Part shown: one piece after another, positions 55,246 to 63,311 of the stretch
Position numbering within the stretch: the first letter of the stretch is position 1
How the letters are laid out: each line of letters starts with the position of its first letter
NCBI RefSeq assembly: GCF_003688555.1
Contig: NZ_REFR01000001.1
Span: 1 to 64,000 of the forward strand
Source of the DNA: Eilatimonas milleporae
GTDB taxonomy: Bacteria > Pseudomonadota > Alphaproteobacteria > Sphingomonadales > Kordiimonadaceae
Direction: 5' to 3'
DNA length: 64,000 bases
Translations under genes and position numbers: made by a program
Notes under the pieces: model-generated
Seen by the model: the letters and a program-made list of their open reading frames with translations, nothing else
Databases searched by the model: none
What the model was told of the DNA's origin: nothing

Positions 55246-57654
55246 ATGACCGTTCGCGAACAGTTTGAGACAATGGACTATGGCCCGGCACCCGAGGCCC
55301 GCGACAAGGCCGATGCGTGGCTGACGGACCGCGCGCGCCGTTTCGGTCTTTTCATCGGCGGTGCCTGGGTGCTGCCGGACGGCGCCGACACCCTGCCGTC
55401 CCATGCGCCCGCGACGGGGGAAAAGCTCGCCGACATCACCATCGCGGACAAAGGGCAGGTCGACGCCGCCGTCGCCGCCGCGCGCGCGGCGCAAGGGACA
55501 TGGGCAGCGCTCGGCGGGCACGGCCGGGCCCGCTATCTTTATGCGCTGGCGCGGCTGGTCCAGAAGCATTCGCGTCTTCTGGCGGTGATCGAATCCCTCG
55601 ACAACGGCAAGCCGATCCGCGAGAGCCGCGACATCGACATACCGCTCGCCGCGCGTCACTTCTATCATCACGCGGGCTGGGCGCAGCTGATGGATGAGGA
55701 ATTTCCCGGCTTTGAACCGCTGGGGGTGGCGGGGCAGGTGATCCCGTGGAACTTTCCGCTGCTGATGCTGGCGTGGAAGGTGGCCCCGGCGCTTGCCGCC
55801 GGCAACACCGTGGTGCTGAAACCGGCGGAATTTACTTCCCTCAGCGCGCTGAAGTTCGCCGAACTGGCCGAAGAGGCCGGCCTGCCACCCGGTGTCCTGA
55901 ACATCGTCACCGGCGCGGGCGAGACGGGCGCGCATGTGGTCGGGGCGGACGTGGACAAGGTCGCCTTCACCGGTTCGACCGAGGTGGGCAAGATCATTCG
56001 CCGTGCCATCGCGGGCACGGGTAAGAAGCTGACGCTGGAACTTGGCGGCAAGTCGCCGTTCATCGTCTTTGAGGACGCCGATATTGACGGTGCCATCGAA
56101 GGCTTGGTGGACGCCATCTGGTTCAATCAGGGGCAGGTGTGTTGCGCCGGGTCGCGCCTCCTTGTGCAGGAGGGCATTGCCGACCGTTTTTACACCAAGC
56201 TGAAACACCGCATGTCCATGCTGCGGGTGGGCGACAGCCTCGACAAATGTGTCGATATCGGCGCGGTGGTCGACGCGGTACAGCGGGACCGTATCGCCAG
56301 TCTCGTCCAGCAGGGTGAGAACGAGGGCGCGACCGTGTGGCAGGCCCCGTGTGAACTGCCTGGCGACGGGATTTTCTACCCGCCGACGCTGGCCACCGAT
56401 GTGGGCACGGACAATGTGCTGATCCGCGAGGAGGTGTTCGGCCCCGTCCTCGCCTCCATGACGTTCCGCACGCAGGCCGAAGCCGTGGCGCTTGCCAACA
56501 ACACGCGGTACGGCCTCGCCGCGTCCGTCTGGTCGGAAAGCCTGTCCCGCGCACTCGAAGTGGCGCCCGCGTTGAAGGCCGGCGTCGTCTGGATCAATGG
56601 CACCAATATGTTCGATGCCGCGGTCGGCTTCGGCGGATACCGTGAATCCGGCTTTGGCCGCGAGGGCGGGCGCGAAGGCATGGCCGCCTATCTGCGGCCG
56701 GCGTTCGAGGCCCGGCTGAAACCGGTGAAATCCGTCGACATCCCGGCCCGCATCGAACCGCCCAGGGCGGTGACGGGCATGATCCCCGTGGACCGTACGG
56801 CCAAGCATTATATCGGCGGCAAACAGGCCCGGCCCGACGGCGGCAATTCAATGGTCGTCGCGGACGCGAAAGGCCGCTTTGCCGGTGTGGTGGGCGAAGG
56901 CAACCGCAAGGACATCCGCAACGCGGTCGAGGCCGCTTACAAGGCGCGCGGCTGGGCGGCCAGCACATCGCATCTGAAAGCGCAGATCCTCTATTACATC
57001 GCTGAAAATCTGGGCTACCGTTCGGATGAGTTCGAGGCGCGGCTGCGCACTCTGACGGGGGCCGACGCCGGTGCCGCCAAGGATGAGGTACAGGCGTCGA
57101 TCGACCGTCTGTTCCGCGCGGCGGCGGTGGCCGACAAGCACGAAGGCACGGTGCATGAGCCGCCCATGCGTGGTGTCGCCATCGCCATGAAGGAAGCTGT
57201 CGGCGTGCTCGGCATCGTCTGTCCGGAAGAGGCGCCGCTCCTGGCCTTTGTCACGCTCATGGGCCATGCCGTTGCCGCCGGCAACACCGCCATACTCTTG
57301 CCCAGTGAGCGTTACGGCCTGATCGCCACGGATTTTTACCAGCTTCTCGAAACCTCCGATGTGCCCGGCGGCGTGGTCAACATCGTGACCGGTCCGAAGC
57401 AGGCGCTGGCCATGGAACTGGCCAGACATCTGGGTGTGGACGGGCTGTGGTACTTTGGCGCCGAAACGGACGAGGCGGCGATTGAGACCGCCGCCACCGA
57501 CAATATGAAACGCACATGGCTTGCCTGCGGCAAGGCCTATGACTGGGCGGACACGTCGCGCCTGTCCAGCCGCCTGCTGATGGATCGCGGAATCGAGATC
57601 AAGAATATCTGGGTGCCCTACGGCGACCGGAATGAGGGTGGCAAGTCCTACTGA
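55246..57654 (+). CDS. Two-domain aldehyde dehydrogenase (ALDH16 family)
   Basis: The product is 802 residues with two ALDH modules. Domain 1 (about 30-480) is complete: VIPWNFPLLML, LKPAEFTSLSA, FTGSTEVGK, general base Glu265 in LELGGKS and catalytic Cys300 in FNQGQVCCAGSR. Domain 2 (about 520-802) retains a Rossmann-like half (YIGGKQARPDGGNSMVV, NTAILLPSERYGL, VVNIVTGPKQAL) but lacks an NQGQxC-like motif, so it is probably structural. This is the bacterial ALDH16 arrangement. Together with DeoC it should oxidise acetaldehyde or a related aldehyde. The gap to deoC is 27 bases. Confidence 0.88.
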   Translation: MTVREQFETMDYGPAPEARDKADAWLTDRARRFGLFIGGAWVLPDGADTLPSHAPATGEKLADITIADKGQVDAAVAAARAAQGTWAALGGHGRARYLYALARLVQKHSRLLAVIESLDNGKPIRESRDIDIPLAARHFYHHAGWAQLMDEEFPGFEPLGVAGQVIPWNFPLLMLAWKVAPALAAGNTVVLKPAEFTSLSALKFAELAEEAGLPPGVLNIVTGAGETGAHVVGADVDKVAFTGSTEVGKIIRRAIAGTGKKLTLELGGKSPFIVFEDADIDGAIEGLVDAIWFNQGQVCCAGSRLLVQEGIADRFYTKLKHRMSMLRVGDSLDKCVDIGAVVDAVQRDRIASLVQQGENEGATVWQAPCELPGDGIFYPPTLATDVGTDNVLIREEVFGPVLASMTFRTQAEAVALANNTRYGLAASVWSESLSRALEVAPALKAGVVWINGTNMFDAAVGFGGYRESGFGREGGREGMAAYLRPAFEARLKPVKSVDIPARIEPPRAVTGMIPVDRTAKHYIGGKQARPDGGNSMVVADAKGRFAGVVGEGNRKDIRNAVEAAYKARGWAASTSHLKAQILYYIAENLGYRSDEFEARLRTLTGADAGAAKDEVQASIDRLFRAAAVADKHEGTVHEPPMRGVAIAMKEAVGVLGIVCPEEAPLLAFVTLMGHAVAAGNTAILLPSERYGLIATDFYQLLETSDVPGGVVNIVTGPKQALAMELARHLGVDGLWYFGAETDEAAIETAATDNMKRTWLACGKAYDWADTSRLSSRLLMDRGIEIKNIWVPYGDRNEGGKSY

Positions 57655-57674
57655 TCGTGACAGGGCCGGCCTTG

Positions 57675-58244
57675 TCAGGCCGCTTGTGTCAGGTTGATGG
57701 TGCCGAACGGCGTGTCGCTCGGCAGGCCGTGCCCGATATCCAGAAGCCAGAACCCCGATGTTTCGCCCAGCATCAGACTGTCCAGGCTGCGCGGTTCGCT
57801 CAGGAAAGGGGAATCGCCCGTTCCCTCCATCGTGATAATGCCGATGATCCTGTTGATGGCGCCTGAATCGTCGCTCAACGGCAGATAAAGGCTCTGATAA
57901 TAGCCGTGAATCTTGTCACTCGAGAAGGTGGCCCGGTCCGTCAGGGCGCCGCAGGGGTGGCCGGTGATTTTTTCGAACAGCATCCGATACCGGCTTCTGT
58001 CCGCGCCGTAGGTGTCAAAAAGGTTCAGGCCGGTCAGGGACGCGTTCTGGATGTCCTCGATGCCCGTGCCGGCAAGACGGATAGTGACTTCTTCCTCGGC
58101 TTTGAGGTCGGCAATGAAAATCCACGGCAGCAGTTTGACGATTTGCCGGGGTGCGATCGCATTATGATGGGGCAGGCCAAAGTCATGCCTCGGCAGGGAC
58201 AGATAATAATTCAGAAACTGACGCTGGCGCGCACCCACGGGCAT
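57675..58244 (-). CDS. PAS-domain (PAS_5-like) protein
   Basis: The product is 189 residues. It fits the small alphaproteobacterial PAS family (FLNYYLSLPRHDFGLPHHNAIAPRQIVKLLPWIFIADL, then IRLAGTGIEDI and NLFDTYG). The later part SSDKIHGYYQSLYLPLSDDSGAINRIIGIITM shows the typical PAS end. It has no output domain; the family is found in many marine alphaproteobacteria with no known role. It lies after the phosphoribosyltransferase/phosphorylase genes, 111 bases downstream, and may be part of that operon by position only. Confidence 0.7.
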   Translation of the reverse strand: MPVGARQRQFLNYYLSLPRHDFGLPHHNAIAPRQIVKLLPWIFIADLKAEEEVTIRLAGTGIEDIQNASLTGLNLFDTYGADRSRYRMLFEKITGHPCGALTDRATFSSDKIHGYYQSLYLPLSDDSGAINRIIGIITMEGTGDSPFLSEPRSLDSLMLGETSGFWLLDIGHGLPSDTPFGTINLTQAA

Positions 58245-58355
58245 AACTTCGCTCCAATAAAGACTGAACTCTTCGTGGAACTATAGAAAAATGCCGGGGA
58301 TGCCCCCAAGAATACGCGACGCTTATCTTTCCCGCGCGCGCAGTCTGCAAATCTT

Positions 58356-59177
58356 TCAGCTAATGCGTGTCAGGAATCGTCTTAGAAGTTTTTCCAGATT
58401 TACTGATGCGAGTGCACCATACTCTATGGTTTCTTCATGGCTGAGCGCATTGCCCGTCATACCGGCGGCAAAATTGGTTATGGAACTGATTCCCACCACG
58501 CGCAGACCGCAGTGCCGCGCTGCCAGGCATTCCGGCACGGTGGACATGCCCACCGCATCCGCGCCCAGCGTCCGGAAGGCGTGAATCTCCGCCGGCGTTT
58601 CGAAATTCGGCCCCTTCGTCATCAGATATACGCCGTCATGCAGATCGATGTGCAGGGCATTGGCGGCCCGGCGCAATATGTCCGTCAGCTCCGGGTCCCA
58701 GGCGTTGGTCACATCCGGAAACCGGGGGCCGAAACGATCGTCATTGGGGCCGGCCAGCGGACTGATTCCGGATAGGTTGATGTGGTCGGTAATGGCCATC
58801 AGACTGCCGGGACCGGCCTGTTCCTTCAGGCTGCCCGCGGCATTGGTCAGGATCAGCGTTTTGACGCCAAGCGCCCACAGAAGCCGCACACCGTGCACAA
58901 GTTTGTCGGGTGCATGGCCTTCATAGGCGTGGGCGCGGCCCTGCATGCAGATAACCGGATTACCGTCCAGCGTGCCGATCAGCATGCGCCCGGAATGTCC
59001 CTCGACCGTCGGTTTGGGGAAATGGGGCAGGTCCCCGTAGGAAAGAACGGTCGCATCCTGAACCGAATCCGCCAGACTGTTGAGGCCGCTGCCCAGGACC
59101 ATGGCCGTTTCCGGTATCGGGCCGCCATGCTTCGCGCGCACATAGTCGGCGCAGGCCGTCACCTCGTCGTATGACAT
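58356..59177 (-). CDS. Purine nucleoside phosphorylase (trimeric, PNP family 2)
   Basis: The product is 273 residues. The phosphate and nucleoside sites are visible: MVLGSGLNSLAD, VEGHSGRML, CMQGRAHAYEGH, LTNAAGSL, MTKGPNFETPAEI, AVGMSTVPE and GISSITNFAAG with the base-contacting Asn. It splits inosine, guanosine and their deoxy forms with phosphate. It follows the phosphoribosyltransferase gene by 52 bases in the same direction and, with the exported deaminase and permease, forms a purine-salvage route. Confidence 0.92.
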   Translation of the reverse strand: MSYDEVTACADYVRAKHGGPIPETAMVLGSGLNSLADSVQDATVLSYGDLPHFPKPTVEGHSGRMLIGTLDGNPVICMQGRAHAYEGHAPDKLVHGVRLLWALGVKTLILTNAAGSLKEQAGPGSLMAITDHINLSGISPLAGPNDDRFGPRFPDVTNAWDPELTDILRRAANALHIDLHDGVYLMTKGPNFETPAEIHAFRTLGADAVGMSTVPECLAARHCGLRVVGISSITNFAAGMTGNALSHEETIEYGALASVNLEKLLRRFLTRIS

Positions 59178-59229
59178 TGTCGCTCTACTCCCCCAAAAGC
59201 CCTTAAAAAGGATCGCGTCGGTATCGTCT

Positions 59230-59784
59230 TCAGACGGCGATGTCCGGCAGCTCCAGACCCTTTTGGGTCCGGATTTCCTCTTTGCTCAGACCGCTCAGTT
59301 CATGCGGAAAGACCAGCCAGTCGTCCGTCTCATGGCAATAATAATCCGGTTTCAGGTCAGTTACGTTGCGGACCGGTTTGTAAAAGACCGTCGCGATCTT
59401 GATCACTTCCGGTGTGTTGCGGCGACATTTTTCCCGCAGGCGGTTGATGATGGCATCGATCGAGCGGCCGGAATCAAACACATCGTCCACGATCAGCAGG
59501 CTGTCTTCGGCATTTATGGTGCTGATGATATATTCCAGACCGTGGACCTTGACTTCCTTCTGCTGCTGCATGCCGACATAGCTGGATGTCCGGATCGCGA
59601 TATGATCGGTTTTGACCCCGTAATAATCCAGGATTTCCTGAACGGCGATGCCGGTCGGCGTGCCGCCGCGCCAGACACCGACGATGAACTTGGGCCGAAA
59701 TCCGCTTTCAAGGACCTTCAGGCCCAGCCGGAAGGAATCCGTCAGCAGATCCTGCGCGGTCACATAGGTCTTCACGATATCCAT
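59230..59784 (-). CDS. Hypoxanthine/xanthine-type phosphoribosyltransferase
   Basis: The product is 184 residues from ATG 59782-59784. The PRPP motif is LLIVDDVFDSGRSIDAI, and FIVGVWRGGTPTGI is the N-terminal loop. It converts a purine base plus PRPP to the nucleotide. A frame to 59826 is open, but ATG 59784, only 4 bases after the upp stop, fits operon spacing. The base specificity (hypoxanthine, xanthine or guanine) is not readable. Confidence 0.85.
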   Translation of the reverse strand: MDIVKTYVTAQDLLTDSFRLGLKVLESGFRPKFIVGVWRGGTPTGIAVQEILDYYGVKTDHIAIRTSSYVGMQQQKEVKVHGLEYIISTINAEDSLLIVDDVFDSGRSIDAIINRLREKCRRNTPEVIKIATVFYKPVRNVTDLKPDYYCHETDDWLVFPHELSGLSKEEIRTQKGLELPDIAV

Positions 59785-59788
59785 GGGG

Positions 59789-60427
59789 TCAAGCCTTCTT
59801 GGTGCCGAACAGTCGGTCCCCCGCATCGCCCAGCCCCGGTACGATATATCCGTGGTCGTCCAGGCTGTAATCGATGGCGGCCGTGACCACCGGTACGTCC
59901 GGGTGGGCCTTGGTAAAGGTCTCCACGCCTGCGGGCGCCGCCAGCAGACATACGAATTTCAGGTCCCTGGCACCGGCCTTCTTGATCTCGTCGATCGCGT
60001 ATGCGGCGGAATTTCCGGTCGCCAGCATCGGGTCCAGAACGATCGTGCGGCGCTGGTCAAGATTGCCGGGTGTTTTGAAATAGTATTTTTCCGGTTTCAG
60101 GGTGATCTCATTGCGTGACAGGCCGATCTGACCGACTCGCGCCGACGGCGCCAGCTCCAGCATGGGTGCCAGCAGACCGTCGCCGGCCCGCAATACCGAA
60201 ATGAAGGCCAGCTTCTTGCCGTAGATAACCGGTGCTTCCATGGTACTGACCGGTGTTTCGATCGGCACGCGACCCAATGGCAGGTCCGACATGGCCTCAT
60301 ACCCCAGAAACAGGCCGATTTCCCAGAGCAGCTTGCGGAATTCCGCGGTGCTGGCCTGTTTGCGGCGCAACAGCGTCAATTTGTGCTGTACCAGTGGATG
60401 CTCCACAACAGTGATGTTTCCGCTCAT
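59789..60427 (-). CDS. upp: Uracil phosphoribosyltransferase
   Basis: The product is 212 residues from ATG 60425-60427, with GGGAG upstream (GTG 60433 is less likely). Uracil phosphoribosyltransferase features are clear: [32 protein letters not shown], the PRPP loop [11 protein letters not shown] and [13 protein letters not shown] at the end. It converts uracil and PRPP to UMP. It is the first gene of a minus-strand salvage operon and shares the intergenic region carrying a RutR-like site with the divergent nucleoside ABC importer. Confidence 0.95.
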   Translation of the reverse strand: MSGNITVVEHPLVQHKLTLLRRKQASTAEFRKLLWEIGLFLGYEAMSDLPLGRVPIETPVSTMEAPVIYGKKLAFISVLRAGDGLLAPMLELAPSARVGQIGLSRNEITLKPEKYYFKTPGNLDQRRTIVLDPMLATGNSAAYAIDEIKKAGARDLKFVCLLAAPAGVETFTKAHPDVPVVTAAIDYSLDDHGYIVPGLGDAGDRLFGTKKA

Positions 60428-60592
60428 GGGCACGTCTCCCCCTGTCCTGCGGTGTAATATCTTATGGCTCTTATGGGCTGTCCTACACGCGATTTCCGTC
60501 AGCCAAAGGTTTGAATAAGCGGTGACCCGGCCTTTGTCGACCCGTTGCCGTCGTGCTTTAGCGCAGCTTGCCGATATGCTAAAGAAAAATGA

Positions 60593-60608
60593 TTGACCAA
60601 AGGGTCAG
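60593..60608. promoter_or_regulatory. RutR-like operator between upp and the nucleoside ABC importer
   Basis: TTGACCA-AA-GGGTCAG shares the left half-site and GGTCAG with the sites before preT and deoC. It lies 71 bases before the BMP gene start and 166 bases before the upp start, so it could control either. Confidence 0.7.
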
Positions 60609-60678
60609 GTTTTGTTTGGCTGATCTCTTGTTTTCGGGGCTTTTTTCTGCTTTATCGCGCGGTGATCGGAAGGGGCTG

Positions 60679-61683
60679 ATGACGGCACGATTTTGTATTT
60701 GCATCTGTATGCTGCTGATGGCGGCCGGTTTGTCCGGCGGCATTGCCTCCGCGCGCGATTTTCAGCCCGTGCTTCTGTACGATATCGGCGGCAAGTTCGA
60801 CAGCAGCTTCAACGAGGCGGCCTTCCGGGGCGCCGACGCCTTCCGGGCCGAGACGGGCATTGCCTACCGCGAGTTCGAACCGACCAGTGAAACCCAGTAT
60901 GAGCAGGCGCTGAAACGGTTTGCCCGGCGCAAGGCGGATTTGATCGTCTCCGTCGGCGTCGGCTATGCGGTCGCCATCCGCAATGTCGCCCACCAGTTTC
61001 CCGATGTGCGCTTTACCGTGCTGGATGCGGTGATCGATCTGCCCAATGTGCAATCCATCACCTTCCGCGAAAATGAGGGATCTTTCCTTGTCGGTGTGAT
61101 CGCCGGCCTGAAAAGTCAGACCGGCAGGATAGGGTTCATGGGGGGCATGGATATTCCGCTGATCCGCCGGTTCGGACGCGGCTTTGCCGAAGGGGCGCGC
61201 TATGTCCGTCCGGATATCGATATGGTTGAAAACTATATCGGCACCACACCGGTGGCCTGGAATGACCCCATCCGGGCGGCGGAACTGGCATTGGCGCAGT
61301 ACACGCGCGGGGTCGACATCATTTTCGCCGCCGCCGGACCGTCGGGTCTCGGCGTCATTCAGGCGGCGCGCGACAGCGGGCGTTTTGCCATCGGCGTGGA
61401 CAGCAATCAGAATGGCGTCGCGCCGGGCCATGTGCTCACCTCCATGATGAAGCGCGTGGATCTGGCCGTGTATGACGCCATGACAGAGGCGCACAGCGAT
61501 CAGTGGACGGCGGGGCATGAAATCCGCGGCTTGAGGGAAGAGGGTGTCGGCTATGCCCTGGACGAGCATAACGCCGCCCTCATTCCCGAGGCGATGCGCA
61601 GACGTGTGGAGGATATCCGCGCGCGAATCATCAGCGGCGATATCATCGTCGGTGATACGGCCGGTGCCAATGTCAGCCATTAG
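60679..61683 (+). CDS. BMP-family nucleoside-binding protein of an ABC importer
   Basis: The product is 334 residues from ATG 60679, with AAGGGG upstream. A signal peptide ends near IASARD. The fold is that of Med/BMP/PnrA proteins (LLYDIGGKFDSSFNEAAFRGA, IVSVGVGYAVAI, FRENEGSFLVGVIAGL, IGFMGGMDIPLIRRF, GVDSNQNGVAPGHVLTSMMKR). It should catch nucleosides in the periplasm for the ABC transporter encoded next. The expected lipobox Cys is not seen, so it may be soluble. The extension to 60589 is rejected. Confidence 0.9.
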   Translation: MTARFCICICMLLMAAGLSGGIASARDFQPVLLYDIGGKFDSSFNEAAFRGADAFRAETGIAYREFEPTSETQYEQALKRFARRKADLIVSVGVGYAVAIRNVAHQFPDVRFTVLDAVIDLPNVQSITFRENEGSFLVGVIAGLKSQTGRIGFMGGMDIPLIRRFGRGFAEGARYVRPDIDMVENYIGTTPVAWNDPIRAAELALAQYTRGVDIIFAAAGPSGLGVIQAARDSGRFAIGVDSNQNGVAPGHVLTSMMKRVDLAVYDAMTEAHSDQWTAGHEIRGLREEGVGYALDEHNAALIPEAMRRRVEDIRARIISGDIIVGDTAGANVSH

Positions 61684-61721
61684 AGCACTCCGTCGCGAAC
61701 CGCGGAAAAAGTGGGGTTCCC

Positions 61722-63311
61722 ATGCACCGGTCCGATAGCCCCGGCGGCACTGCGGTGCCTGTTGCCCCCGATGCGACATCTGACGTCGCCATTGAAGCCA
61801 AATCGCTGAGCAAACGGTTCGGCGATGTGCAGGCCAATGACGCCGTTTCACTGTCCGTGCAAGGCGGTACCGTGCACGGCATTGTCGGGGAAAACGGCGC
61901 CGGCAAGTCGACGCTGCTGAAGATGCTGTTCGGCTTTTACCGTCCCGACGGCGGCACCCTGTCCGTTCGCGGGCGGCCGGTCACCTTCCACAGCCCCGCC
62001 GATGCCATGGCTGTGGGCGTCGGCATGGTCCACCAGCATTTCATGCTGGTCGAACCCTTCACCGTTCTGGAGAATATCATTCTGGGTGTTGAGGGCGGGC
62101 GCCGTCTCGACCGCGCCATGGCCGCCGCGCGGGAAAATCTGCACGCTCTTGAACAGCGCTTCGGGTTTGACATTCCTCTTGATGTTCCCGTTGCCGGCCT
62201 GCCCGTCGGGGTCCGCCAGCGCGCAGAAATCCTCAAGGCCCTGTACCGGGGCGCGGACATTCTGATCCTGGACGAGCCGACGGCCGTGCTCACGCCTCAG
62301 GAAAGCGATCAGCTGTTCGCCCTGATCCGCGAATTGAAGGGACAGGGCAAGACCGTTCTGTTCGTCACCCACAAGCTGGACGAGATCATGGCCGTGACCG
62401 ACCGGGTGACGGTCATGCGGGCCGGACGCGTGGTCGCCGATCTGGAGACAGTCGCCACTTCCGCCGATGCCCTTGCCGAAGCCATGGTGGGCACGCGGGT
62501 GACGCGTGCCGTCGTCGCCGACGAGACCCATGGCGGGGCCGTCCGCCTCAGCCTTGAAAATGTTTCCTGTGCAAGCGGCTCGGCGCGGGGCTTGCACGAT
62601 GTGTCCTTCGACCTGCACGATCACGAGGTCCTCGGCATCGCCGGTGTTGCCGGTAACGGGCAGACCGAATTGCTGGAGGTGATCACCGGCCTGCGCGCGG
62701 TCGATCAGGGCCGCGTCCTGTTTTCCGACGTCGAGATCGCGGGGCCGTCCGGTGGTACGGACCCTGTTGCCCTCAGACGGATGGGCATGGCCCATGTACC
62801 CGAGGACCGTCTGAAGACCGGCGTGGTGGAAAGCATGACGGCGCGGGAAAATATCATCCTCGGCTATCAGCGGGAGGAGGATGTCAGCGCCGGTGGCACG
62901 CTCCTGAAGCGCGGCGATATTGCCGCCATGGCCGATCGTATGTTCGCGGCACAGGATGTGCGGCCGCGCAATCCCGGCCTGCCGATCGGCGCTTTTTCCG
63001 GCGGCAATCAGCAGAAAATCGTCATCGCCCGCGAGCTGGCGCGTCAACCGGCGCTGCTGGTGATCGGACAGCCGACGCGCGGCGTCGACATCGGCGCGGT
63101 GACCCGCATTCACGACCAGATCATCGCGCTCAGAAATGCCGGCAGGGCGGTGCTGGTCGTCTCGGCCGACCTGGACGAGCTGATCGCCATATCCGACCGC
63201 ATCGCCGTCATGGCCGAAGGGCGGATCACCGGCATCCTGCCCGTGAACAGGGCGGAAGAAAAGACACTCGGCCTGATGATGGCCGGCCGGTCCATGGAGA
63301 CCGCGTTATGA
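61722..63311 (+). CDS. Nucleoside ABC importer ATPase (double ATPase)
   Basis: The product is 529 residues with two ABC modules, as in sugar and nucleoside importers. Module 1 (about 24-255) has Walker A GENGAGKSTLLK and Walker B LILDEPTAVLTPQ, but its signature is VGVRQRAEILKAL instead of LSGGQ, usual in this family. Module 2 (about 270-515) has GVAGNGQTELLE as a degenerate Walker A and FSGGNQQKIVIARELA. It overlaps the permease gene by ATGA and lies 38 bases after the BMP gene. Confidence 0.92.
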   Translation: MHRSDSPGGTAVPVAPDATSDVAIEAKSLSKRFGDVQANDAVSLSVQGGTVHGIVGENGAGKSTLLKMLFGFYRPDGGTLSVRGRPVTFHSPADAMAVGVGMVHQHFMLVEPFTVLENIILGVEGGRRLDRAMAAARENLHALEQRFGFDIPLDVPVAGLPVGVRQRAEILKALYRGADILILDEPTAVLTPQESDQLFALIRELKGQGKTVLFVTHKLDEIMAVTDRVTVMRAGRVVADLETVATSADALAEAMVGTRVTRAVVADETHGGAVRLSLENVSCASGSARGLHDVSFDLHDHEVLGIAGVAGNGQTELLEVITGLRAVDQGRVLFSDVEIAGPSGGTDPVALRRMGMAHVPEDRLKTGVVESMTARENIILGYQREEDVSAGGTLLKRGDIAAMADRMFAAQDVRPRNPGLPIGAFSGGNQQKIVIARELARQPALLVIGQPTRGVDIGAVTRIHDQIIALRNAGRAVLVVSADLDELIAISDRIAVMAEGRITGILPVNRAEEKTLGLMMAGRSMETAL

